Shown here piece by piece: positions 17,235-25,783 of a stretch of 64,000 nt of DNA. How positions within the stretch are numbered: the first letter of the stretch is position 1; every line of letters begins with the position of its first letter. The translations under genes were made by a program, and so were the position numbers. The notes under the pieces are model-generated. The model made no database searches, was not told the DNA's origin, and saw only the letters and a list, made by a program, of their open reading frames with translations. The stretch comes from Octadecabacter antarcticus 307 (GTDB lineage: Bacteria > Pseudomonadota > Alphaproteobacteria > Rhodobacterales > Rhodobacteraceae). The stretch covers positions 734,501 through 798,500 of the forward strand of contig NC_020911.1 in the NCBI RefSeq assembly GCF_000155675.2, given 5' to 3'.

Positions 17235-17471
17235 ATGGCCGAAATTCAATCACCACTTCCAGGTTCATTTTATCAAAAACCATCGCCGAATGAAGCAACT
17301 TATAAGTCCGCTGGCGATGCTGTTGCTGTCGGCGATACTGTTGGACTGATTGAAGTGATGAAGACATTCATCGAGATCAAATCTGAAGTCGAGGGTACTT
17401 TTGAGAACTATGTAGCCGAAGACGGGTCACCCGTTTCTGCTGGCGATACTCTTGCAAGATTGAGTAACTGA
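17235..17471 (+). CDS. Biotin carboxyl carrier protein, small
   Basis: A 78-residue biotinyl domain. The lysine of EVMKTF (K43) is the expected biotin attachment site, close to the canonical A/V-M-K-M/T. The domain stands alone, without the Pro/Ala-rich N-terminal extension of AccB. The gene lies between pxpA and the biotin carboxylase gene, two bases from the latter. It would carry carboxybiotin between the carboxylase and the PxpB/PxpC carboxyltransferase-like subunits. Confidence 0.85.
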   Translation: MAEIQSPLPGSFYQKPSPNEATYKSAGDAVAVGDTVGLIEVMKTFIEIKSEVEGTFENYVAEDGSPVSAGDTLARLSN

Positions 17472-17473
17472 GT

Positions 17474-18859
17474 ATGACGATTTCGCGCCTCTTTATCGCC
17501 AACCGTGGTGAGATTTCCGTACGTATTATTCGTGCTGCCAAGGAGCTTGGGATCACAACGATACAAGCCTATTCCGAAGGCGATGCCGAGATGTTGAGCG
17601 TCAAACTCGCAGATGAGGCCATCTGTGTTGGTCCAGCAAAATCCAAAGACAGCTATTTGAATGTTGTACGTTTGATGCAAGCGATCAAGGATTCCGGCGC
17701 AGATGCCGTTCATCCTGGATATGGTTTTTTGTCTGAAAGTCCAGAATTTGCACATGCTATTGAATCAGCTGGAATTACGTTTGTGGGTCCGACGGCTGCG
17801 ACCATTGAGCGGATGGGTGATAAAGTTGAAGCGCGAAAGGCTGCAGAAGCGGCGGGCGTTCCTGTTGTGCCCGGATCCAAAGGTCGCATAGAAACTGTAG
17901 ACGACGCAGCGCAAATCGCGAGCGATATCGGATATCCGGTCATGATCAAGGCTGCTGCAGGTGGCGGTGGCAGAGGCATTCGCGTTGCTGACAATGAGGG
18001 GGAATTGCGGTCCCTCGCGCCGCAAGCGCAAGCTGAAGCAGAAGCCGCGTTCGGCGATGGTGGGCTATATCTTGAACGCGCTGTTAGATCACCGCGTCAT
18101 ATCGAGGTTCAAATTCTGGGCGATGGCACAAACGCAGTTCACTGTTTCGAACGTGAGTGCTCGATTCAACGCCGCCGACAGAAGGTCTGGGAAGAGGCTG
18201 GGGCTGTATGTCTTGATGAGGAAACGCGTCAAACGCTATGTAAGTCAGCCGTCGCTCTAGCAAAGGCGGTAAACTATCGCGGCGCCGGAACACTGGAATA
18301 CCTCTACGATGAGGCCACCAATGAGTTTTTCTTTATAGAAATGAACACACGCATCCAAGTTGAACACCCAATTAGTGAAATGATCACTGGTGTTGATCTT
18401 GTCCAAGAGATGATCCGAGTTTGTGGTGGTGAAAAACTCAGCATGACTCAAGATGAGATTGTGCGAAACGGTCATGCGATCGAAGTCCGCATCAATGCTG
18501 AAGATCCATTCATGCAATTTATGCCATGGCCGGGCAAAGTAGGGGCAATGCGCATTCCTGAAGGGGAGGGGATCAGATTCGATCATTTCCTTTACGAAGG
18601 ATATCAGATCCCACCCTTCTACGATTCACTTCTAGGCAAAGTTATTGTTCATGCCCCAACGCGGCCTGAGGCCATTTCAAAGCTTAGAGCCGCGTTGCAA
18701 GAAATTGAACTGGCCGGTCTCAAAACAACCATCCCGCTTCATCTTGCTCTCGCAGATGATCCTTCGGTTCAAGAAGGCGCATTCCACACTCAATGGTTGG
18801 AGCCATGGTTGGAGGCGGGCAACCTAACGAAAACGCAGCAAACAGGAGGTGCATCGTGA
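17474..18859 (+). CDS. Biotin carboxylase, AccC-like
   Basis: A 461-residue ATP-grasp enzyme that carboxylates biotin with ATP and bicarbonate. It begins RLFIANRGEISVRIIRAA; the glycine-rich ATP loop is KAAAGGGGRGIRV, and catalytic residues lie in FIEMNTRIQVEHP and EVRINAEDP. Length is normal for AccC. Since it sits within pxp genes rather than beside accB, it is probably dedicated to this pathway. Its stop overlaps the GTG start of pxpB. Confidence 0.88.
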   Translation: MTISRLFIANRGEISVRIIRAAKELGITTIQAYSEGDAEMLSVKLADEAICVGPAKSKDSYLNVVRLMQAIKDSGADAVHPGYGFLSESPEFAHAIESAGITFVGPTAATIERMGDKVEARKAAEAAGVPVVPGSKGRIETVDDAAQIASDIGYPVMIKAAAGGGGRGIRVADNEGELRSLAPQAQAEAEAAFGDGGLYLERAVRSPRHIEVQILGDGTNAVHCFERECSIQRRRQKVWEEAGAVCLDEETRQTLCKSAVALAKAVNYRGAGTLEYLYDEATNEFFFIEMNTRIQVEHPISEMITGVDLVQEMIRVCGGEKLSMTQDEIVRNGHAIEVRINAEDPFMQFMPWPGKVGAMRIPEGEGIRFDHFLYEGYQIPPFYDSLLGKVIVHAPTRPEAISKLRAALQEIELAGLKTTIPLHLALADDPSVQEGAFHTQWLEPWLEAGNLTKTQQTGGAS

Positions 18860-19731
18860 AGACACGTTACACATTTGGGGGTGACGAGCACATCTACGTG
18901 GAGATCGACGAGGAGATGTCACTAGACGCATTCTTCAAGTCACTTTCCATGAGCACTGCCGTCCGAGACGCCAATATCCCAGGCGTGACAGAGATTTGTC
19001 CGGCGAACGCATCCTTCCAAGTCAAGTTCGATCCGGATGTGACGCATCCTGAAGACATGCTTAAGCGTGTCAAAGAACTTGAGCACATGGCCGACAGTGC
19101 GGAGAAGCGTCTTTCAACTCGGATTGTTGAAATTCCTGTCTACTATCAAGATCCGTGGACCCAAGAATGTGTCATGCGTTTTCGCGAACGCCATCAGGAC
19201 CCTTCTGGGACCGACCTTGATTATGCCGCGCGAATAAACGGATATGACAGCGTAGAAGCGTTTATTGAAGCGCACCATTCGCAGCCTTGGTTTGTGTCAA
19301 TGGTCGGCTTTGTGGCTGGTCTGCCATTTCTCTATCAGTTGGTTGAGCGAGAAAAGCAGATTCAAGTCCCAAAATATCTCCGCCCAAGGACGGATACACC
19401 CAAACTAACCGTTGGGTACGGTGGTTGTTTCTCTTGTTTGTACTCTGTGCGCGGCGCTGGGGGTTATCAGATGTTCGGAATCTCACCCATGCCCATCTAT
19501 GATCCCGAACAACAAGTGAGCTACCTCAAGGACTTCTTGGTCTTCTTCAAGCCGGGTGACATCGTGAAATGGAAACCCATTGATCGTGCTGAATACGACC
19601 GTGTTACAGCGGCAGTAGAGGCGGGTACCTATACCCCCCGTATCGCGGAGGTCGATTTCGACCTTGAGGAGTTCAACGCCGATATGGCGGGTACCAATGA
19701 GAAATTGATGGAGGCTCTCAATGGCGCTTAA
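18856..19731 (+). CDS. pxpB: 5-oxoprolinase subunit B-like, carboxyltransferase domain
   Basis: A 291-residue protein of the KipI/PxpB (AHS1) family, related to the carboxyltransferase half of urea amidolyase. Motifs are the FVAGLPFLYQL-like core and a C-terminal GDIVKWKPIDRAEYD. GTG at 18856 has AGGAGGT immediately upstream and overlaps the carboxylase stop; the longer frame lacks such a site. Typical KipI proteins are shorter, so the N-terminal 80 residues are an extension. It should work with PxpC and the biotin carrier. Confidence 0.8.
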   Translation: MKTRYTFGGDEHIYVEIDEEMSLDAFFKSLSMSTAVRDANIPGVTEICPANASFQVKFDPDVTHPEDMLKRVKELEHMADSAEKRLSTRIVEIPVYYQDPWTQECVMRFRERHQDPSGTDLDYAARINGYDSVEAFIEAHHSQPWFVSMVGFVAGLPFLYQLVEREKQIQVPKYLRPRTDTPKLTVGYGGCFSCLYSVRGAGGYQMFGISPMPIYDPEQQVSYLKDFLVFFKPGDIVKWKPIDRAEYDRVTAAVEAGTYTPRIAEVDFDLEEFNADMAGTNEKLMEALNGA

Positions 19732-20692
19732 AATTAACAAACCCGGCCTTTCGACATCCGTTCAAGACCTTGGTCGTCCCGGATATTTTCATCTGGGCAT
19801 TCCAATCAGTGGTGCTATGGATCGCTTCGCTCTCAGGGCCGCAAACTTGTTGGTCGGCAACCCAGAGGGTGCAGCTGGATTGGAAGCCGTCTTTATGGGC
19901 CCGGAGATCGAGTTCACGGAAGATGCGATTGTCGCTGTTACCGGGGCTGAAATGCCAATCACGATTGATGGCGAAGCAGTCGAGGGATGGACGTCCTTTA
20001 CAGTGAAGTCAGGCCAAACTCTTGCATTTGGATTTCTGAAAACTGGAGCACGGATTTACATTGCTGTTTCTGGTGGTATTGCGACCGACCCAGACCTAGG
20101 TAGCCGTTCTACCTATCCAATCGGTGCCTTGGGTGGCGTTGACGGACGTCCAATTGCTCAGGGAGATGTCATTCCTTCCGGACAAGGTATCGTTGGCAAA
20201 GCTGGTTTATCAGTTCCAACTGACTTGCGTCGTGGCCCGACAAATCCAGCCGAGCTTCGTGTTTTGCCGGGACTATACTGGAACCGCTTGACCGAGGCTG
20301 CTGGGAACGGGTTTTTCGAGGATACTTGGATAGTTGCACCAGAAGCCGACCGTATGGGCTACCGATTCAAGGGTGGACGTCCGTTGGAATTCGTCGATCG
20401 CGAACAGCCCTTTGGTGCTGGCGCTGATCCCTCAAATATCGTGGATGGCTGCTATTCTTATGGCTCCATTCAGGTGCCAGGTGGAACAGAGCCTATCGTT
20501 CTACATCGCGATGCGGTGTCGGGGGGGGGCTATTTCACACTTGGAGCGATTATATCAGCAGACATGGATTTCATTGGGCAACTTCAACCGAACACGCCGG
20601 TGAGGTTTGTGAAGGTTGACATGGATGAGGCTCTCGCTGCGAGGACGAGTCGTCGCGAAGCCTTACAAAAAATTAGAAAAGATCTCACCTAA
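19721..20692 (+). CDS. pxpC: 5-oxoprolinase subunit C-like, carboxyltransferase domain
   Basis: A 323-residue KipA/PxpC (AHS2) protein. It opens with the family signature KPGLSTSVQDLGRPGYFHLG and IPISGAMDRFALRAANLLVG, then has VAVTGAEM and ISADMDFIGQLQP near the end. The start overlaps pxpB by 11 bases. In allophanate-type carboxylases these two domains transfer the carboxyl from biotin, which matches the neighbouring biotin genes. Confidence 0.85.
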   Translation: MALKINKPGLSTSVQDLGRPGYFHLGIPISGAMDRFALRAANLLVGNPEGAAGLEAVFMGPEIEFTEDAIVAVTGAEMPITIDGEAVEGWTSFTVKSGQTLAFGFLKTGARIYIAVSGGIATDPDLGSRSTYPIGALGGVDGRPIAQGDVIPSGQGIVGKAGLSVPTDLRRGPTNPAELRVLPGLYWNRLTEAAGNGFFEDTWIVAPEADRMGYRFKGGRPLEFVDREQPFGAGADPSNIVDGCYSYGSIQVPGGTEPIVLHRDAVSGGGYFTLGAIISADMDFIGQLQPNTPVRFVKVDMDEALAARTSRREALQKIRKDLT

Positions 20693-20750
20693 GGGACAAA
20701 CAGAACGCGGAAATCCGCACAAAAAAATAAACAACAAGGAGATGACACTA

Positions 20751-21827
20751 ATGAAACAATTCTTAAAAACAACGGTGGCCCTAGCGATGGCGACGGCGAT
20801 CCCCGCTGCAGCGTTTGCAGAAGAAAATTGGTATCCCTATGAAGCGCAAGAGGTTACACCTGCATTTTCCGCTGATGGTGAAGTAAGCGCTGTAACTTAC
20901 ACACCGCTTGAGAGAGCTGAAAAAGCATGGAACATCTGCGTTTCATTTCCGCACATGAAAGACGCTTATTGGCTCGGCGTGAACTACGGTGTTGCTGATG
21001 AAGCAGCCCGTCTCGGCGTCAACATGAATAACGTTGATGCTGGCGGTTATACCGAATTGGCCAATCAGATCAGTCAGATCGAGAACTGTGTAGCAGGTGG
21101 TGCCGACGCGGTTGTTATCGGAGCGATCTCGTTTGATGGCCTTAACAATGTTATCGGCGAAGTTGCTGGAGCCGGTATTCCAGTGATTGATGTGATCAAC
21201 GGTGTGTCTTCCCCAGATATTTCTGCGAAGTCATTGGTTTCTTTCAGAACAATGGGCGCGGAAACTGGACGATATCTGGCTGAGCGGCACCCTGCAGGCA
21301 GCGATCCAGTAAAAGTTGGTTGGTTTCCTGGTCCGGCTGGTGCTGGTTGGGTTGAAGCAGCTCACGCTGGGTTCATGGAAGCCGTCGAAGGTTCCGCTGT
21401 AGAAGTTCTCGAGCCACGCTTTGGTGACACTGGCAAAGAAGTGCAGTTGGGTCTGGTTGAAGACGTTCTGCAAGCAAACCCGGACGTCCGCTATCTTGCG
21501 GGTACTGCGGTAACTGCAGAGGCGGCTCAAGGTTTGATCCGTGAACGTGGATTGCAAGGTGAAGTAGACCTTTTGGCATTCTACATGACGCCGGGCGTCT
21601 ACACTGGTATCGAACGTGGTTTTATCCTTGCAGCTCCAGCTGACTCAATGGTTATCCAAGGACGGATTGCTATCGACCAAGCGGTCCGCATTCTAGAGGG
21701 TGAAGAATACATTAAGCACGTTGGTCCAGAGATCTTCGTTGTTGATTCTTCCAACATTGCCGATGTGCCACGCACAGACATTCTTCCGCCTGACGGGTAC
21801 AGCCCAGTGTTCTCTGTGAACCAGTAG
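20751..21827 (+). CDS. Periplasmic sugar-type binding protein, TorT-like
   Basis: A 358-residue binding protein with a signal peptide (MKQFLKTTVALAMATAIPAA, cleavage probably after AFA). The fold belongs to the periplasmic-binding-protein-1 group; residues such as CVSFPHMKDAYWLGVNYG and GYTELANQISQIENCV resemble TorT, which senses trimethylamine oxide in other bacteria. Here it is followed by an ABC ATPase and permease, so transport is the likelier role. An AAGGAG sits nine bases before ATG 20751; the ATG at 20742 is less well placed. Confidence 0.78.
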   Translation: MKQFLKTTVALAMATAIPAAAFAEENWYPYEAQEVTPAFSADGEVSAVTYTPLERAEKAWNICVSFPHMKDAYWLGVNYGVADEAARLGVNMNNVDAGGYTELANQISQIENCVAGGADAVVIGAISFDGLNNVIGEVAGAGIPVIDVINGVSSPDISAKSLVSFRTMGAETGRYLAERHPAGSDPVKVGWFPGPAGAGWVEAAHAGFMEAVEGSAVEVLEPRFGDTGKEVQLGLVEDVLQANPDVRYLAGTAVTAEAAQGLIRERGLQGEVDLLAFYMTPGVYTGIERGFILAAPADSMVIQGRIAIDQAVRILEGEEYIKHVGPEIFVVDSSNIADVPRTDILPPDGYSPVFSVNQ

Positions 21828-21846
21828 GCCTCGTCGAGGTAACTCA

Positions 21847-21883
21847 CATGGGCCGGGTGCTTACTGCTCGGCCCATGTTTTTT
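21847..21883 (+). terminator. Intrinsic terminator/attenuator after the binding-protein gene
   Basis: CATGGGCCG (21847-21855) pairs perfectly with CGGCCCATG (21869-21877) and is followed by six Ts (21878-21883). This has the form of a factor-independent terminator. Lying between binding protein and ATPase genes, it probably lets only part of transcription continue, giving excess binding protein. Confidence 0.75.
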
Positions 21884-21893
21884 GGAGCAAATG

Positions 21894-23402
21894 ATGACTA
21901 CTAATATCCTCTTAAAAACAAGTGGCTTGTCAAAGCAGTACCCCGGTGTTCTAGCTCTAGACGGGGTCTATTTTGACCTTGAAGCTGGCGAAGTCCATGT
22001 TTTGTTTGGTGAAAACGGAGCTGGGAAATCTACTTTGATTTCTATGCTTGCGGGGGCTATCAAGCCAAGTTCTGGAAAAATTTACCATAATGGTGGCAAC
22101 GTCCGCTTTGAGAATGTTGCCGACGCGCAGTCTCTTGGGATTTACACGGTTTTCCAAGAATTTTCTCTCATACCTACTCTCACAGTTGCACAAAATATCT
22201 TTCTTGGATGGGAGCCCATGATAGGGCCCTTTATTGATCACAAAGAGATGCGCAAACGTGCGGCGAAGATGTTCAAGGACCTCGGGTTTGACATTGATCC
22301 GACCGCCATCACAGCAAGCCTGTCTCGTGCGCAGCAACAGATGGTCGAGATTACCAAGGCTTTCCATGGTGATCTTTCTGTCTTGATCTTAGATGAACCA
22401 ACGGCTTCCCTTACCGACCGCGAAGTGGATCACTTGTTTGAATTTGTTGAAGGTCTCAAGGCAAGCGGTGTCGGGATTATTTACATCTCTCACCGGATGC
22501 AGGAATTCGCTCGGATAGCAGACCGTATCACAGTTCTGCGTGACGGCGCTAAGATCGGGACAGTTAACATGTCCGACATCGACGACGGCGCACTTGTTGA
22601 GATGATGACCGGCCGCGCCATCTCTGAAATCTACCCACACATTGAGAAACAAGACGGTGAAACACTCATGCAGGTCCACGAATTGTGTGCACCCGGTGTT
22701 CATTCCTCGTCGTTTGATGTGAAGGCAGGAGAGATACTTGGCATTGCTGGGCTGGTAGGCTCTGGCAAATCCCGACTTTTCCGAACGATCATGGATTTAT
22801 ACCCGCGTCAGAGTGGCACGATTACATATCGTGGAGCAGACATTAGTAATGCAAGCACCCGTGCTATTATTCAGGCTGGCGTCTATTATTTGTCTCCTGA
22901 TCGAAAGCATGAAGGACTCGATCTGGCCAAGTCATCAAATGACAATCTGGGTGTAAACCCAATGATGGCCCGATTGGGCGAGAAGCTGCAAGGCTTTGTC
23001 AATTGGAGGTCCATCAAACAAAAGACAGATGCAATTTCCGAAACGGTGAAACTGCAGGAGGACTACCGACCGAAACTAGTTTCTCAGCTATCTGGTGGCA
23101 ATCAGCAGAAAGTCCTGTTTGGGAAAGCGTTCGGTCAAGACATCGACCTTTTCATTTTTGATGAACCGACCGTTGGTGTGGACATGGGTACACGCGCCGC
23201 CCTTTACCTGTTGATCAAAGACTTGGCAGAGGCAGGCAAGGCTGTTGTCATCATTTCTTCAGACCTTCCCGAAGTCTTAAATCTTTCGCACCGTATTCTG
23301 GTGCTCGCCCACGGGCAAATCACAGCGGAGCTGTCAGGTGATGACATGTCCGAAGATCAGGTCCTAAAATATTTCTTTGACGAGACTGGAGCAACGGCAT
23401 GA
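21894..23402 (+). CDS. ABC transporter ATPase with two nucleotide-binding domains, RbsA-like
   Basis: A protein of about 502 residues with tandem ABC domains. The first has Walker A GENGAGKST, an LSRAQQQMVEI signature variant and LILDEPTASL; the second has the degenerate Walker A GLVGSGKSRL, LSGGNQQKV and IFDEPTVGVD. This is the carbohydrate-uptake-2 arrangement. A TTGGAG lies six bases before ATG 21894; ATG 21891 is possible. The stop overlaps the permease start (ATGA). Confidence 0.85.
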   Translation: MTTNILLKTSGLSKQYPGVLALDGVYFDLEAGEVHVLFGENGAGKSTLISMLAGAIKPSSGKIYHNGGNVRFENVADAQSLGIYTVFQEFSLIPTLTVAQNIFLGWEPMIGPFIDHKEMRKRAAKMFKDLGFDIDPTAITASLSRAQQQMVEITKAFHGDLSVLILDEPTASLTDREVDHLFEFVEGLKASGVGIIYISHRMQEFARIADRITVLRDGAKIGTVNMSDIDDGALVEMMTGRAISEIYPHIEKQDGETLMQVHELCAPGVHSSSFDVKAGEILGIAGLVGSGKSRLFRTIMDLYPRQSGTITYRGADISNASTRAIIQAGVYYLSPDRKHEGLDLAKSSNDNLGVNPMMARLGEKLQGFVNWRSIKQKTDAISETVKLQEDYRPKLVSQLSGGNQQKVLFGKAFGQDIDLFIFDEPTVGVDMGTRAALYLLIKDLAEAGKAVVIISSDLPEVLNLSHRILVLAHGQITAELSGDDMSEDQVLKYFFDETGATA

Positions 23403-24412
23403 GTGCTGAAATCAAAAAAAACAATGCAGCTTTCACACTGATCAAATGGATTTTCTTGCGGGTTGGCGTACTGCCATTCTTTCTAGCAATTGCTCTGGTT
23501 GTCTTCACAGCGCTTTCATCAAATTTCTTAACAAGTCAAAACCTTATCAACGTCGCAAGGCAGTCGGTGTATTTGGTTCTAGTGTCGATGGGCCAGATGC
23601 TTGTTCTGATCTCGGGTGGGTTCGATTTGTCGGTTGGTACTGCGATCGCTCTGACCTCCGTCGTTTCAGCTTCAGGTATGGTGTGGATGGCAACGATTTT
23701 TCCAGACGCGATCTGGCTTGCTATCGCTCTAGGAGCATTGATGGGTTTTGGCGCAGCTCTTTTGATTGGTGCCATCAATGGTGTTGGAGTTGCATACTTT
23801 GAAGTTTCTCCGTTCATCATGACTTTAGGCGTTTCCTCTGTAGCGGCCGGAATGGCACTCTTTTTGACAGGAGGCGTTCCTGTCAGTGGCATGCCGTATG
23901 CTTTCGCTGATACATTTGGGTTTGGTAGGCTATGGGGCATACCGGTCCCAGTGATTGTTGCCCTTATCTGCATCATTTCCATGTGGGTATTCATGTCGCG
24001 TACACGACTTGGAACCCAAGTCTACGCGGTTGGTGGCAACATCAAAGCAGCACATCTGTCAGCGATTAATACCAAAAAGACACTGATGCTGGCCTATATA
24101 ATTTGTGCGCTCCTCGCGTCTTTGACAGGGCTTTTGCTGACGGCACGAGTGGAATCTGGTGAAGCCAATCTGGGCGCATCCATCGCACTGGAATCTATCG
24201 CAGCCTGCGTTATCGCCGGTGTATCGCTTCGGGGTGGTATTGGACGTGTCGAGAATGTCGTACTTGGCGCATTTTTCATCATCCTCGTTCAAAACGGCAT
24301 GAATTTGGCACAGGTCAGTTCCTACATGCAGATGGTCTTGCTGGGGTCGTTGCTGATTCTCGCTGTGATCTTTGATCAGCTGCGCTACCGAATGATCATG
24401 AACGGCACCTAG
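23399..24412 (+). CDS. ABC transporter permease, RbsC-like
   Basis: A 337-residue membrane protein with about eight to ten hydrophobic segments. The family blocks are LVSMGQMLVLISGGFDLSVG and RTRLGTQVYAVGGNIKAAHL and SLRGGIGRVENVVLGAFFI. It forms the channel for the preceding ATPase and TorT-like binding protein. The cargo is unknown; given the adjacent lactam-type enzymes it may not be a sugar. Confidence 0.85.
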   Translation: MSAEIKKNNAAFTLIKWIFLRVGVLPFFLAIALVVFTALSSNFLTSQNLINVARQSVYLVLVSMGQMLVLISGGFDLSVGTAIALTSVVSASGMVWMATIFPDAIWLAIALGALMGFGAALLIGAINGVGVAYFEVSPFIMTLGVSSVAAGMALFLTGGVPVSGMPYAFADTFGFGRLWGIPVPVIVALICIISMWVFMSRTRLGTQVYAVGGNIKAAHLSAINTKKTLMLAYIICALLASLTGLLLTARVESGEANLGASIALESIAACVIAGVSLRGGIGRVENVVLGAFFIILVQNGMNLAQVSSYMQMVLLGSLLILAVIFDQLRYRMIMNGT

Positions 24413-24496
24413 TTCTCGGCCCAGTTAGCAATAAGTGATGGGCTGGGAAATTTCCGGCCCATGTCTCATTAACCTGAGTTCAGGAAGGAAACACGA

Positions 24497-25783
24497 ATGT
24501 TGAATTCAGAAATTAACATCCGAAAAGATAAAGCGATCTCACGCGGGGTAGGTATGCAAACCCAGATCTATGCAGATCGCGCAAAAAACTCAGAAATTTG
24601 GGATGTAGAAGGAACCCGATACATCGATTTTGCCGCAGGCATTGCGGTTGTGAATACCGGGCATTGTCATCCCAAAGTGATGGCCGCAGTACAGCGTCAA
24701 ATGGAGCGGTTCACGCACACCTGCCATCAGGTGTTGCCCTATGAAAATTACATCAGTTTGGCCGAACGTCTAAATGCTGCGGTATCAGGTGATTTCGAGA
24801 AAAAGACCGTCTTTGTTACCACTGGTGCCGAAGCGGTTGAGAACGCCATCAAAGTTGCTCGCGCGTACACAGGTCGGCCTGCGGTCATCGCTTTTGGTGG
24901 TGGTTTTCACGGTCGTACCTTCATGGGTATGAGCCTTACTGGCAAAGTTGCACCGTACAAGCAGGGCTTTGGTGCAATGATGCCTGATGTTTATCACGTG
25001 CCGTTTCCAATCGAAATTCATGGGGTCTCAACTCAAGAATCGATGGATGCGTTTAAAAAATTATTCAAGGCCGATCTTGATCCAGAACGTGTTGCGGCAA
25101 TCATCTTCGAACCCGTGCAAGGAGAGGGTGGTTTCTACCCTGCGCCAGCACAACTCGTGCGAGAATTACGCTCGCTTTGCGACGAACATGGCATTGTGAT
25201 GGTTGCAGATGAGATTCAGACTGGTTTTGCGCGAACTGGAAATCTGTTTGCGATGGACGGTTACGACGTAGCGCCTGACTTAACAACCATGGCTAAGGGC
25301 CTCGCTGGTGGGCTGCCGCTTGCGGCTTTGGTCGGTAAAGCTGAAATCATGGATGCGGCGGGCCCTGGCGGATTGGGTGGAACCTACGGCGGCAATCCAC
25401 TCGGCATAGCAGCAGCACATGCTGTCCTTGACGTTATTGAGGAAGAAAATCTCTGCGCTCGCGCAAATGAGCTTGGGTCGCGTTTGCGTCAGCGACTGGA
25501 ATCCATCCGTTCAACGACCCCTGAGATTGTGGATATTCGTGGCCCCGGCTTCATGGTTGCCGTTGAATTCAACACACCAGATGGGTCTGCGCCAAGTCCA
25601 GAATTTACGCAAAAAGTTCGCGCTGAGGCTCTCAAACGCAAGCTCATCCTTTTGACATGTGGCATCTACGGCAACGTTGTTCGGTTTTTGGCTCCTATAA
25701 CAATCCAAGATGAAATCATGGCTGAAGCGCTCGACATTCTTGAGGAATCTATCGTCGCAGCGCGGGAGAAGTGGACATGCTGA
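24497..25783 (+). CDS. gabT: 4-aminobutyrate aminotransferase
   Basis: A 428-residue class III PLP transaminase that moves the amino group of GABA (or 5-aminovalerate) to 2-oxoglutarate, giving succinate semialdehyde. Visible blocks: YIDFAAGIAVVNTGHCHP, FVTTGAEAVENAIKVAR, FGGGFHGRTF, MVADEIQTGFARTGN, and the PLP lysine in TTMAKGLAGGLPLAA. An AGGAAGG precedes the ATG. Its stop overlaps the gabD start. Pairing with gabD makes GABA or a close homologue the expected intermediate of the pathway. Confidence 0.88.
   Translation: MLNSEINIRKDKAISRGVGMQTQIYADRAKNSEIWDVEGTRYIDFAAGIAVVNTGHCHPKVMAAVQRQMERFTHTCHQVLPYENYISLAERLNAAVSGDFEKKTVFVTTGAEAVENAIKVARAYTGRPAVIAFGGGFHGRTFMGMSLTGKVAPYKQGFGAMMPDVYHVPFPIEIHGVSTQESMDAFKKLFKADLDPERVAAIIFEPVQGEGGFYPAPAQLVRELRSLCDEHGIVMVADEIQTGFARTGNLFAMDGYDVAPDLTTMAKGLAGGLPLAALVGKAEIMDAAGPGGLGGTYGGNPLGIAAAHAVLDVIEEENLCARANELGSRLRQRLESIRSTTPEIVDIRGPGFMVAVEFNTPDGSAPSPEFTQKVRAEALKRKLILLTCGIYGNVVRFLAPITIQDEIMAEALDILEESIVAAREKWTC

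Noticed and set aside
20742..21827. Possible link of the TorT-like protein to a TMAO-sensing two-component system
   Set aside because: No torS/torR-like kinase or regulator lies nearby, while an ABC ATPase and permease follow directly, so transport is the better reading.
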